Assembly: GCF_024679095.1 (NCBI RefSeq)
Contig: NW_026110518.1
Location: 1,047,781 to 1,111,780, forward strand
Length of the DNA: 64,000 bases
DNA from: Eriocheir sinensis
Lineage: Eukaryota; Arthropoda; Malacostraca; Decapoda; Varunidae
Direction of reading: 5' to 3'
Shown here: in pieces, positions 13,479 to 23,844 of the stretch
How positions within the stretch are numbered: the stretch's first letter is position 1
How the letters are laid out: every line of letters begins with the position of its first letter
Translations under genes and position numbers: made by a program
Notes under the pieces: generated by a model
The model's input: only the letters and a program-made list of their open reading frames with translations
The model's database searches: none
Told to the model about the DNA's origin: nothing

Positions 13479-13649
13479 CTTGATCCATTGCATAAGAGTG
13501 TTGTCCATTGCCTATCCTCAGCAGCTATTTCCCCATGCAGGTATAATAAAGAGTTTCATAGTTTCACCTTCCTCTGATGTCCACTCCTCCCAACATGCCT
13601 CTTTGCATCTGAAAACCCCATCATGGTTAGATTGTCACCCCACTTAACA

Positions 13650-13696
<47 letters not shown>

Positions 13697-13951
13697 GTGT
13701 GGCCTGGGGTGCACCGCCTGCCCAGACAGAATCCACTCTGAGGGCACCACCACAGCCCTGCACTGCGCCTTCAGCCTCTCCTGTGGGGTGCACAATCAGG
13801 GTCAGCCTCACCACCAGCATGAAAAGCTTGTAATGGTGCACAGCATGCTAATTTTTCAAGTCTTATTTTAAGAAAGAAAGGACATCGTCAGTGCCGCAAA
13901 TATGATTCATCTCTAAGATAATAATGACAAGAGGAGCGAGGAACTACCAAA
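13475..13951. other. No gene recognised; (GT)n at 13651-13694
   Basis: Unique sequence between the hAT pseudogene and the pogo-like element. No inverted hAT terminus is recognisable here. Confidence 0.45.
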
Positions 13952-13953
13952 TA

Positions 13954-15576
13954 CAGTCACACCTTGGTTTACGAAAGTGCCTTACTTTATGAGCGTTTTG
14001 ATTTATGAGCAAAGAAAATCACAAAATGTCTTGGTTTACGGTGACTTGGCGTGACGAGCATCCTGTTCTGCAAGTCGAGACGTGAGCGTGGCCCCGTTGT
14101 TCGCAGCAAGACAAGAGCGCCAGAGCGGAAAACAATGGAATAGGGTCTCAAGCTGGTATCACACATGGCCTTTTTCCTCCAGCCGTGTTGGTGGTGTTAA
14201 CAGGCAACTACAACTTTAAGCCGTTATCTGGCGATCAAGACTTACCCAGATCCTGAGAAATCCTTGCGCTTTGTTCTCGTGTGTCAGATTTTCAAGAAGT
14301 CCCTCCACTTGGCAAGAATCGGGTGTGGCACAAGCTGCAGGGCTGGCTACACAGGTAAACACACCGCACCGCTCCTCCTTAGGCCAAAGGCGATGACCAT
14401 TTCCTGAGATTCTTACGAGTAACCCTGCCAGGTGGGAGTGCATACAGAGTTCACGATGTTACTGTTGTGTTACTGCTGCGCCACAGACCATTTGAAAGCA
14501 TCACTGAAGGATAAGTAAGAACTTTCCGCTATGAAAACATCATCGTCATCATTAGAAACAAGAAAGTGAAGCGATGCCATCGGTCGGTATTTTGTTGAGA
14601 AAAGGACGTTTTGAAAAATTCCTTCGCATGCAGTGACGCAAAGTAGCAAGAGAAAGGTTCCTAATGAACTGGAGATCTCATAATTGTGACTAAACCAATG
14701 CGTATTGTCCTTGACGAGTGACAAAATGAGAAACTGTGTTGGTTCATCTAGTTATATGGACAAGAAAGAGCACTCTGGTGGATCACAGGGGAGATGGAAA
14801 ACAGTCTCAAGAAAGAGGGGTAATTCTTGATTACCAGGTGACGTGCGTCACACACGACCAAGATCGGCTGCCCATATCCACAACGTAAACAAACCAGTCA
14901 ACCTGTATTCACATCTTCTTCTTTGGACCTGTAACACTTTGTATCGCTTCTTAGGTCCTCCTCCTCTCGGTCCACTCTTCACGGCACCGTATGCAAAAGT
15001 AAGAGCTGTTATGGCTTGTGCTGCTGTCACTCAAACTTTAAGCTTGTCGCTATAGTTTATTGGAAGGAAGAAGTCACTGTGGGTACATACGATCATGCCT
15101 TTAGAGATGGCAGGACAGGAGTATTTACCCAAACCAACAACTCGCTCCCGGTTGGGCGTATGGGCAACTGCGGTTGCTCCTAGCTCCAATGGTTGGAGGA
15201 AAACGCCCAGCATGACACCACTTTAGTCCACTTTGTACACTCTAAAGGGTAGCACCGCTGCTCCTGTCCACAAGACGCTTGTGCTCTAGTGTGCGATCTT
15301 TGTGTTTTCAGCACTATATTCTTTAGATATTATGCTATATTATTATACTATATTATAAAAAAAAATATTGATTATCATTGCTAGTTGTTTGTAAAATTAT
15401 CTTCATTCTGTGTAAAATAACATGTAAAATGATTTTTATGTTAATATTTTTTTGGATATGGGACACCTTAATGGGATTCACATTAGTTTCAATGGAAATT
15501 TGTTTTGTCTTACAAGTGTTTTGATTTGCGAGCAAAATTCCAGAACGAATTGGACTCATAAACCAAGGCATGACTG
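13954..15576. mobile_element. Pogo/Tigger-like nonautonomous DNA transposon
   Basis: Left end CAGTCACACCTTGGTTTACG; right end, inverted, CAGTCATGCCTTGGTTTATG. Both ends are flanked by TA (13952-13953 and 15577-15578), the duplication made by Tc1/mariner/pogo elements. The wording CAGTCAT-CCT-GGTTTACGA is typical of pogo/Tigger ends. Further inside, both ends repeat GATTTATGAGCAAA-like blocks. The 1.6-kb interior has no transposase frame. Part of it (about 14925-15215) is similar to the interior of the element at 27352-29267, e.g. ACTTTGTATCGCTTC and CTCGCTCCCGGTTGGGC. Confidence 0.75.
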
Positions 15577-15798
15577 TAGATGCAAAAGGTATTGTTTACT
15601 GCACTGGAAGTTGTTTTTAGAAATGATAGGAATGTTTGTACTGTATAAAAAATGATCCGTGGGTTTATCATGCAGATTAACTCAGATGGCGGCAGTATTA
15701 GAAGAAAAGCTCCCCAAAAGGACTGGTCTGTATATAGTCACTGCCGACCTTAGGACCAAGAAAGCATAAATAGTTACACCACATAAGAGATGTTTTAA

Positions 15799-16012
15799 CT
15801 ATTGTTTATATATAGATTCAATCACAATCTTGAAGTGTTGTTTTATTTCTGCCTCACAAAACTGATTGGCTGAATACTGAACAGAAAGTCTGATGTGATC
15901 CTGGGGTTTGATCTTCACACCAGTGCAATTTTTATGGCATCTTCTTTGTTCCTGTAGCCGTCTAAAGGTTAAGCTGATTTCGTAACACAGGCTCACTAAA
16001 TGGAAGGCTTGC
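15799..16012 (-). CDS. Short unrecognised minus-strand frame
   Basis: The lower part of a 115-codon open frame has non-repetitive composition: it reads through RRLQEQRRCHKNCTGVKIK and ends near FKIVIESIYKQ. I cannot assign a family, and the frame could be chance. It ends where AT-rich sequence begins. Confidence 0.2.
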
Positions 16013-16059
16013 TGCTTACACTGTCGCCCGAGTGTGTCTCCCAGATGACGTGCTGGCAA

Positions 16060-17455
16060 CAGGCATAGAACACACAGTAATGGATTTAAATTAGAAAAGT
16101 ATAGAATTAGGAGGGAAATAGGCAGGCCTTGGTTTAGTAATAGCATAGCTGGGCACGATAACAGAAAACCTTATTCCCGATAACCGATAACTGATAATGG
16201 AAAACCTTATCGGCGATAACCGATATTCGTTAACTGGAAACACAAATATAGGCGATAATCGATAACCGATACCGATATTAATCCACAATTCCGATAGCGA
16301 TAAGTCCGATAGGCAAAAATGATACTATATTATTTCCAATAAAAAACATAAGATGAATTCAAATTTTCATTACTTGTATTTTAGAAAACTTACAAAACCT
16401 GAAAACCACAAGTTGACACGCACCTATGGACGGTAATACTAGAACGTTTGAACGAAAGTTTATGCTCAAATGTTGGCACTTTGTTTACAAACACTGGTCT
16501 CTCATGAACTGTGCATGCTCAGACCAGCAAGCGTAGACCTGTACAATCTCACATAGCTTTTTAACCGTAATTAAGAGTTGCTGGAAGGCTGAATCAGACA
16601 TACAGTACCACTTCCACCATCCCCGCTGTTTCTAGAACGACACTCTGTGCGAGTTGTATTTATATGTACAGAGTGCCGTTTTAGAAACAGCGAGGATGGT
16701 GGTACGGTAAGTCTTAATGTGTTAAAAGCTTTGGAGACTCTATAGGCTACACTTACTGGTGTGAACATGCGAGTTCATTTAGAGACCAGTATTTGTAAAC
16801 AAAAGCGCCAACATTTGACGATGGGACACCAAATAACACAACACCGGGTGCCTTCAATACCATGGCATGCTCACAAACGAATATGGAATATCAAATTTGA
16901 GGCACTGAATAATAATTTTGGGGGGCAAAGTTAAATGATTTTTCTTTTTGATATATTGATTTTTGAGTCTTACATAAAAAAAAAAATAACCTATAGTGTT
17001 TTAATGGTGATGATCAAAGTATGAAATATCTTCACCTAAGATATTTCATACCCAAGTTTTTTCATACAACACGGCGCCGGGCCACGTAGGAGGAGACAAC
17101 GTTTTTTTCTGAGTCGGAAAAGTAGCGATTATCGCCAGTTTGGTTACAAAACTAATTAAGATACCGATATATATTTAAATAAGTAGCGGATGGCCAATAC
17201 CCCGATTTTGTTATCAGCGATAAAGTATTGCGATTATTTATCGCGATAACGCCCAGCTATGAGTAATAGGGTGATGGGGGAATGGAATAGACTCAGCAAT
17301 CACATACTAGTGAGTGCAGGGATGACAGCTTGTTTATGAGTAGACTTGATAGCTACATGGACGAGGATGACAGGTGGCAGTGGGGGAATCTGGAGCTGCC
17401 CTGTGTAGCCCATTCAGCCTCTTGCAGTCTCCTTATGTTCCTATGTTCTTATAAA
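16060..17455 (+). pseudogene. CR1-like LINE 3' end, interrupted by a hAT-type element
   Basis: Sequence 16060-16143 and 17262-17455 rejoin into one stretch homologous to 45126-45366. The rejoined plus strand encodes the C-terminal LINE wording SRLDSYMDEDDRWQ and ends in TTATGTTCCTATGTTCTTAT, a short tandem 3' tail of the kind seen in CR1/L2 elements. The 5' part is missing. Confidence 0.65.
16144..17261. mobile_element. hAT-type nonautonomous element, copy 1 (1,118 bp)
   Basis: Perfect 11-bp terminal inverted repeats CATAGCTGGGC / GCCCAGCTATG, flanked on both sides by agtaatag (16136-16143 and 17262-17269). The paralogous uninterrupted site at 45208-45215 carries agtaatag once, so this is a genuine 8-bp target duplication. 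Eight bases is the hAT-superfamily hallmark, although P and a few other superfamilies share it. Subterminal zones are packed with GATAACCGATA repeats. The centre (about 16488-16801) is a long imperfect inverted repeat. No transposase is encoded. Other copies: 46546-47668 and 63193-64000. Confidence 0.88.
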
Positions 17456-17696
17456 TGTCACACAAAATCTACAGGGCGTGGCTACCTGTTATTCAGTGCC
17501 CTGTTATTCATCGCTTCACTCTCTCATCGGCAGTTTTTTGTGGAAAAAGAAGAAGTTCCCGTTCTTTCAGCGCTGTCTGCTTGCTCTTCACAATTCTATC
17601 ATAACAGCCGGCCAGCCAGAGGTAGGCACCAACACACCGCTTTGTCACTGGAGAACATGGAAACAGTTAGGAGCAGAAGTGTGGGTGAGTAAAAGT
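17456..17696. other. No feature recognised
   Basis: Unique sequence; frames of about 120 codons overlap here but show no domain. Confidence 0.4.
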
Positions 17697-17825
17697 GTGG
17701 GGCGGGGCCCGGGTGGGGAAGGGCCAACATGGGGCGAGGCCAGTTTGGGGCAGGGCCAGTGTGGGGAGGGGCCAGGGCAGGGCGGGGGCAGGGCGGGGCC
17801 AGGGCGGGGCAGGGACAGGGTGGGG
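17697..17825 (+). repeat. G-rich minisatellite with G-quadruplex potential
   Basis: Irregular tandem units of the form GGGGCRGGGCCAGNG. There are many GGG/GGGG runs separated by 1-7 bases on the plus strand, fitting the usual G-quadruplex sequence pattern. P/A-rich frames on the minus strand are artefacts. Confidence 0.8.
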
Positions 17826-18084
17826 TGAGCAGCATGCACTAAGGGTCAGATTCTTGTCCTCATCAATCCCTTGCTTCAACATTCCCACATTTCTTTGTCC
17901 ATAGCACCATATGCTCAATTTTCCTTGTTTCTGCATGTCAGTAAATGTATATCTAGTAATCAGTGCTTCTCTTCCCTCCCAACAGTTCACACCCAGTAAA
18001 TACCATTGAAATAACATTAAAATAACCTTGATTTACCATGATATCCATTTAGCATCAATTCCTTTGGTATGTGCTCTCTTATTC
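17826..18084. other. No feature recognised
   Basis: Unique sequence between the G-rich repeat and the RT fragment. Confidence 0.4.
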
Positions 18085-18475
18085 TGTGGCTCTGGGTGCA
18101 AGATGTTGTCCTTAACCCGTCCGCTGCGATTGACACGGATTTGGCCTTCCCTGGTAGCCTGGTAACATATAGTCCCAGGTCTTTCTCTGGCTCTGTGGTG
18201 GATAGTGGGGTGTTTCCCATGTGGTATTGGTGTGCTGGATATCCCTTCCCTGGTAGCCTGGTAACATATAGTCCCAGGTCTTTCTCTGCCTCTGTGGTGG
18301 ATAGTGGGGTGTTTCCCATGCGGTATTGGTGTGCTGGATATCCCCTCCCAAGGTGCAGGACTTTACATTTTTCTTCACTGAATTGTAGCAGCCACTTTTT
18401 GTTCCATTCCTGTAGCTTGGTGAGGTCTTCTGGTAGGAAGTTCATAGTCAAGGGGTTAAAACTGGTCTGCCAGAT
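18085..18475 (-). pseudogene. LINE RT fragment with two 33-residue cassettes
   Basis: Minus-strand open frame of the family at 4715. It contains KLQEWNKKWLLQFSEEKCKV, then two consecutive copies of a 99-bp cassette beginning RGYPAHQY or KGYPAHQY and ending GLYVTRLPGK, then KAKSVSIAADGLR. The duplication is in frame, so the open frame survives. Upstream MNFLPEDLT matches the other copies. No catalytic core. Confidence 0.65.
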
Positions 18476-18919
18476 TGGAACACAGCGATTCCCCAACAGC
18501 TGTACAATTAGATGGTCTTGAGACTGGGCTTCACTCTCCCTCCCCCCCACATAAATTCTTCCAGTCCTCCCTCCCTCTGTCCCTTCTTCCCTGACCCTCA
18601 CTCTCTCCCCTGTACTGTAGCCTCCATTTTGTGCATTTCATTTTAAAAACCTCCTTATAATGTTGAACTTAAATCTTGCGTTGGTCTTTAGGTAACAGCC
18701 TGTGATGAGGGTGGTCACACTCTCCTACTCTGTGGCTTTGGTGTTGGCGTGCTCCAGCCACTGACTGACTAACCAACAAGGAGGCTTTTCTGTTCTCTCC
18801 ATCTCGACAGCCGTTCATTTTCACACCACAATTTAATTCTTAGGAGTGGGTTTTCTGCTCCTCATCTCCTCTACCTTGACAGTTGTTCATTTTGATTTAG
18901 CACACAACCCATTTTTCCC
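18476..18919. other. No feature recognised
   Basis: Pyrimidine-leaning unique sequence without a coding or repeat signal I can support. Confidence 0.4.
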
Positions 18920-19195
18920 TTTTTTTACGTCCTGACCTATAGCACCGGTGGGTTTTTTTTAGGGGGCGTGGTGCAGGCAAGTGTTTATAGTGGCGCCATC
19001 TGTTCTTGGCTCATGCTGCCCCCCGGAGCTCATACTTGACTCACTTGGACAGTTCCTCTAGAGTCCGGGTTGATGGGTGGTCTTCAGGACAACATGTGGG
19101 TAGTCGTAGGCCACTCGGCGGTGACTGGAAAATCCCAGGTGGTAGAAGCGGATTCGAACCCGCATCGTCCACGCTAAGCACTCAGCCACCGCCAG
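18920..19195 (-). mobile_element. tRNA-derived SINE, copy 3
   Basis: The minus strand starts GGCGGTGGCTGAGTGCTTAG (A box) and has GCGGGTTCGAATCCGC, a consensus Pol III B box. It carries the family body and ends ACCCACCGGTGCTATAGGTC before a short A-rich tail (T run near 18921 on the plus strand). It has the best-preserved B box of the four copies. Confidence 0.78.
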
Positions 19196-19825
19196 TTCCT
19201 TTGGGAGGCATCATGTGTTAGGGGCACGGCCTCCTGTACCTGATTCTTGTGGGTGTTTTTCATGTTCATGGTACAGAAGAAGCCTTGTCAAACTATCACT
19301 AGGCTCATAACACTACCCATGGAAGTACCCACAACAACCTCTATGATAGTCTTGTCAGTCTATCACAAGGCTCATAACACTACCCATGGGAGTACAAACA
19401 CAACAACCTCAACCAAAGCCAAAGCTATTGCTGGGCTCGTAACACTACCCATGGAAACACCCACAAACACAACCCACGACTCACCGCGTCACAGCCGTCA
19501 ATGTAGGAGAGTCTCTTGGGAATTATGTCCGGCCTGCTCCTCCTGGCTGCCGCGTGTGTGGAGTCGATGCTGCCTTGAGGGGCGAGCGGCAGGTTAGTCA
19601 GGAGGCGGAGGGGTGATGGAGGGGCTGGCCACCACCACCACCCACACCACTGCCATCCTTGGTCAGTCTGTGCTCCTGGTCACCCTGGTACTCCACACTC
19701 CTGTTGAAAAGGTGGACTGAAATCAACACTGTACTGACTGGCCTTGTTCTGCTGATCAAGCTACACTGTGCAGGAATAGTGGTGATCATACTGCCCTGTC
19801 TACATGTCTCCTCTGCTCCAATTTA
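19196..19825. repeat. Three-copy tandem repeat (19275-19475) in otherwise unassigned sequence
   Basis: Units of roughly 65-80 bp share GGCTCATAACACTACCCATG (or GGCTCGTAACACTACCCATG) and ACAACCTC/ACAACC stretches. A weak similar phrase occurs near 6000-6060 (AAAGCCTTGTTGAA). The remainder to 19825 shows nothing I can assign. Confidence 0.6.
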
Positions 19826-20310
19826 TCCTTAACTCCTTGACTGCGAATTCCTACAAGAAGACATCACCAAGCTACAGGAGTGGAGCAAAATGTGGCTGCT
19901 ACAATGCAATGAAGAAAAATGTAAAGTCCTGCACCTTGGGAGGGGATATCCAGCACACCAATATACCACATGGGAGACACTCCACTATCCACCACAGAGG
20001 CAGAGAAAGTCTTGGGAGTATATGTTACCAGGCTACCAGTGAAGGCGACATCTGTGCCAATCTCAGCGGACGGGCTACATTTGTGGGTGTTTGTTAAGGC
20101 AAAATCCGTGCCAATCTCAGTGGACGGGTTACATTTGTGGGTGTTTGTTAAGGCAAAATCCATGCCAATCTCAGTGGACGGGCTACATTTGTGGGTGTTT
20201 GTTAAGGCAAAATCCGTGCCAATCTCAGTGGACGGGTTACATTTGTGGGTGTTTGTTAAGGCAAAATCCGTGCCAATCTCAGTGGACGGGCTACATTTGT
20301 GGGTGTTTGT
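19826..20310 (+). pseudogene. LINE RT fragment with five 54-bp in-frame repeats
   Basis: Begins with the family lead-in (broken frames of DFLQEDITKLQEWSKMW type) and one 33-residue cassette ending LGVYVTRLPV. From about 20039 to 20309 come five copies of a 54-bp unit encoding KAKSVPISVDGLHLWVFV. The unit is a multiple of three, so the frame stays open to about 20359. Other loci of the family have the first half of this unit only once. Confidence 0.7.
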
Positions 20311-20639
20311 TAAGTCTTGTTTTTCTGCATGCCACTTCAGTCATAAAAAAAATCTGTAATCCTTCAACAGAACACATCACTGTTTGTAGGTTTGACCACT
20401 CATGAGAGCAAATGTAACTGAAAAAAAGTAGTGTGTCTCACCAATAGCATTTAATTGGTGTCTGAAAAATGGCATTATTTAAGTGATCTTGAAATACATA
20501 CCCATATAAGGGGCTGATTGCTGCCTCCATCCCAGAAACTTCACCCAGTTTTCCCATTTACAACTTTCCTAGCACCAGATTTGTCTTGCTGAAATAATAG
20601 ACTTCTGACTGACTTGTCATGAGTAATATAAAACACCTT
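20311..20639. other. No feature recognised
   Basis: AT-rich unique sequence between two RT-derived fragments. Confidence 0.4.
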
Positions 20640-21195
20640 AACCCCTTGACTGCAGATTTCCTACCAGAAGACATCACCAAGCTACAGGAATGGGACAAAA
20701 AGTGGCTGCTACAATTCAATATGAAGAAAATGTAAAGTCCTGCACCTTGGGAGGGGATATCCAGCACACCAATACCACATGAGAAACACTCCACTATCCA
20801 CCACAGAGGCAGAGAAAGACCTGGGACTATATGTTACCAGGCTACCAGTGAAGGGATATCCAGCACACCAATACCACATGGGAAACACTCCACTATCCAC
20901 CACAGAGGCAGAGAAAGACCTGGGACTATGTGCTACCAGGCTACCAGTGAAGGGATATCCAGCACACCAATACCACATGAGAAACACTCCACTATCCACC
21001 ACAGAGGCAGAGAAAGACCTGGGACTATATGTTACCACGCTACCAGTGAAGGGATATCCAGCACACCAATACCATATGAGAAACACTCCACTATCCACCA
21101 CAGAGGCAGAGAAAGACCTGAGACTATATGTTACCAGGCTACCAGTGAAGGGATATCCAGCACACCAATACCACATGAGAAACACTCCACTGTGT
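20640..21195 (+). pseudogene. LINE RT fragment with five 99-bp in-frame repeats
   Basis: After the lead-in (ACCCCTTGACTGCAGATTTC and onward), a 99-bp unit is repeated about five times from 20750 to 21190. It encodes KGYPAHQYHMGNTPLSTTEA then EKDLGLYVTRLPV. Units are nearly identical (G/R at one site, L/A/R changes), so the amplification is recent. The 147-codon frame is open throughout, but it is only a repeated RT shard without catalytic residues. Confidence 0.8.
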
Positions 21196-21408
21196 ATCAT
21201 GTATATCACAACTAAGTAAATACAACTAGGTATGTACACCATTTAAAACCACACAGCAGAGAACACCTGAGCCCGGCGACATCATTCTTTTCTTTTGTCA
21301 GTGTTTCTCGCGGCAGAATAAGTGAGCATTTACACCTTTAACTTTCTGGTAGTCATCGATGAGTCACTGTTGAGGAAAAAGTTAATGGATAAACATAATC
21401 CAGCAGAG
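21196..21408. other. No feature recognised
   Basis: Short unique spacer. Confidence 0.4.
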
Positions 21409-21717
21409 AGGGAGAGAGGGAAGTGGAGAGGGAGAGAGGTGAGGGAGAGAAAAGAAAGTGGGGAGAGAGAGGGAAGTGGGGAGGGAGAGAGGAAGGGAGG
21501 GAGAGAGATGGAAGTGGGGAGGGAGAGAGGGAGATGGGGAAGGAAAGAAGGAAGTGGGGAGATAAAATGGAAAGTAGGGAGGGAAGGGGGTGAGAGTGGG
21601 GAGGGAGGGAGAGGAAGGGAGGGAGAGAGAGGAAGTGGGGAGAGAGAGGGAACTGGGCAGGAGAGAGGGAAGAGGGAGGGAGAGAACTGGGAAGAGGGGA
21701 GGAGAGAGAGCTTGGGC

Positions 21718-21757
<40 letters not shown>

Positions 21758-21758
21758 T
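21409..21758. repeat. Purine tract (GGGAGA/GGAAGT)n then (AGT)n
   Basis: About 305 bp of G/A-rich irregular repeats followed by 13-14 AGT units at 21718-21758. Confidence 0.93.
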
Positions 21759-21896
21759 AGTGAATCCACGAGGAACTGGTGGATTGGGGGGTTTCTGCGG
21801 GGATCTCTCCTCCCGTACCACGCTGCCACGTCTCTTGTCTCCAATTGTGGGATTAGAGTCAAGGTGTTAAGTGGACCACCATTACCCTCCCTTCAT

Positions 21897-21929
21897 TTCC
21901 TCCTCCTCCTCCTCCTCCTCCTCCTCCTC

Positions 21930-22011
<82 letters not shown>

Positions 22012-22042
22012 CCTCTTCTCTTCTCTTCTCTTCTCTTCTCTT

Positions 22043-22081
<39 letters not shown>
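21897..22081. repeat. Compound (CCT)n-(CT)n-(CTCTT)n-(CT)n microsatellite
   Basis: Four blocks in sequence. The minus strand reads RERERE and EEKRR frames that run into the helix-turn-helix-like coding segment next to it. Confidence 0.95.
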
Positions 22082-22082
<1 letters not shown>

Positions 22083-22290
22083 TCGGGGACGAGAATACAG
22101 GCTGTTTGTCGTGCACTCATGATCCAGTTTGGCGCAGACTCTTTCAACAGTTCTTTCACTAACATTAGTGGCTCTTGCTGTTCTTGCAGTTACTCTTGTG
22201 AGTGGTATGATAAATCCTCTGTTGTTTTTTTCGTCTAAAAAGTACTTGTTTACATTGTAAATGAGTTCTTTCTCGCGGCTGTGCAGCCAA
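22083..22290 (-). CDS. Helix-turn-helix-like coding fragment, possible exon
   Basis: The minus strand encodes KELIYNVNKYFLDEKNNRGF followed by TARTARATNVSERTVERV and CAKLDHECTT. The pattern RTA-ATNVSERTVERV is a classic helix-turn-helix recognition helix. A similar N-terminal block (I-NV--YF--EK ... ATGVS--TV-RI) is common in arthropod orphan and transposase-like proteins. A splice-acceptor-like GGCTGCACAG lies just upstream (about 22280-22290). The frame then runs straight into the CT/GA microsatellite, so the fragment is probably truncated. It could be a mobile-element N-terminus or a host exon. Confidence 0.45.
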
Positions 22291-22898
22291 GGACGTGGAG
22301 AGGCAGGGAGAGGGAGGGAGGGGAGAGGCGGGAGCGGGCCACCCATGGGCCCACCAGCTGACCCTTCCATGACCTTGAGAGAAGTGACCTGGGCTCTGGA
22401 TATGTAGAATGACAACGTTGGAATACAACCCTGTCAAGCGTCGTGGTATTTATACAAAATATTTGTTATTATCTTAAAAACGAAACAATCAACGCTATAT
22501 GACCTTATTGGGTTATCCAATTATTCAATTAAATTCATTTAAAGGTAGTAAATAGCTGGCATATGAGAGGAAGCGAGAAGTGTTGAGAGTGTGTGGCAGG
22601 GTGCGGGGCGGGGCTGACCCACACCCCTCACCCCCCATCTGCCAGTTCCTCCTGGATTGACTATAGTAGTAGAAAGTAGTATCGAAGAGTGGAGGTTGGG
22701 TAGGGAGTGTGGGGGGCAGCAGGAGCAGGAAAGGGGATGACAGAGGAAGGGGTTGGGTTTTAAATAACAACTCTACAGCATGTCACAACCCACTGCCTCC
22801 AGAGCAACAAGCCAAGCCACCAAAACTCTGTGCACCTCACCACTAAAGTTATGATTTCGTTGTGGTCTAGGAAGTCCTCAGAAGTTAGCATGCCTCTA
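22291..22898. other. No gene recognised
   Basis: Contains GA-rich patches near 22300. Nothing assignable on either strand. Confidence 0.4.

Positions 22899-22949
<51 letters not shown>
22899..22949. repeat. (AC)n microsatellite
   Basis: About 25 AC units. Confidence 0.95.
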
Positions 22950-22950
<1 letters not shown>

Positions 22951-23148
22951 CCTTAGTAATGGAACACGGGCGTCTTGTGCTGGACTGAACTCTAGTGGTG
23001 AGGTACAGAGGGTTGTATTGAAGGTAAGGCATCATGACATATTCTAAATCTTACTGTAGAGCGACATCACTCCAGCAATGTCATCACTTCCATCCCATAG
23101 CTTGTCCAAATCTACTTCCTTCTCTCCTCTCTCTCAGCCATCCCATCT

Positions 23149-23262
23149 ACTACTACTACTTTTTTTTTACAATAAAGGAAACAGCTTAGGGGCAAAGAAA
23201 AGAAAACAATAATGAAAAAAACCTACCAATCACTGCTCCTATAAAAAGTTGAGGTGGCCAAA
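23149..23262 (-). mobile_element. Jockey-like LINE 3' tail, minus copy
   Basis: The minus strand reads a GGAGCAGTGATTGGTAGG-type 3' UTR, then TTTGCCCCTAAGCTGTTTCC and TTTATTGTAAAAAAAA, the tail of the LINE at 23845-26662. An ACT patch lies immediately outside the A run (about 23149-23160). Confidence 0.7.
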
Positions 23263-23269
23263 AGAAATC

Positions 23270-23279
23270 AATTTACTAT

Positions 23280-23322
<43 letters not shown>
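23270..23322. repeat. (ACT)n microsatellite
   Basis: About 17 ACT units next to the truncated LINE tail. Confidence 0.95.
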
Positions 23323-23324
<2 letters not shown>

Positions 23325-23665
23325 ACTACAGCACTCACCCGTCCAGTCTTGAGGTGAGCTGCTTGGCCAGGAAGGGAGTGTGTGGATGGGGCAGCCGTGG
23401 CCACCCTCGCTGTGCTGGCCTCTGCCCTGCCTGACGATGGCCTGCCCTGTATGCTGGGGCCATGGCCATCCTTGTGCCTCAGCCCCACACACCCTGAGGA
23501 GAGGTGGGCAGTGTGTGAGGGGGAGTTGCTCACAAAGAGACTGCTGTGGGAGTGGACCGGACCTGACTGTTGGCTGTGTGAAGGGTACAGGCAGGAGGAG
23601 AGGGAGGAGGAGGGAGAGAGGTGGGGAGGAGAGAGAAGGAGAGTAAGGAGAGAGAGAAAATAGAA

Positions 23666-23722
<57 letters not shown>

Positions 23723-23734
23723 GACAATGTAATT
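23323..23734. repeat. GC-rich unique stretch then (GA)n
   Basis: 23323-23590 is GC-rich unique sequence with no supported gene. 23590-23722 is purine-rich, ending in about 26 GA units. Confidence 0.7.
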
Positions 23735-23840
23735 TTTTTGTTTGTTTTAACAATAAAGGAAGGAGATCAAGGACAACAAAAAGAAAGTGTATAAAAAGCC
23801 CACTAATCGCTGTTCCTATAAAAGAGAGAAGTACAGACAC
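23735..23840 (-). mobile_element. Jockey-like LINE 3' tail, second minus copy
   Basis: The minus strand reads AGGAACAGCGATTAGTGGGC and then the TTGTCCTTGATCTCCTTCCT / TTATTGTTAAAA type tail. It abuts the plus-strand LINE that begins at about 23845, giving a head-to-head arrangement. Confidence 0.6.
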
Positions 23841-23844
23841 AGGT

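Noticed and set aside
21322..21870. 182-codon Glu/Arg/Gly-rich frame
   Set aside because: Purine tract artefact; the opposite strand is equally open as Ser/Leu/Pro.
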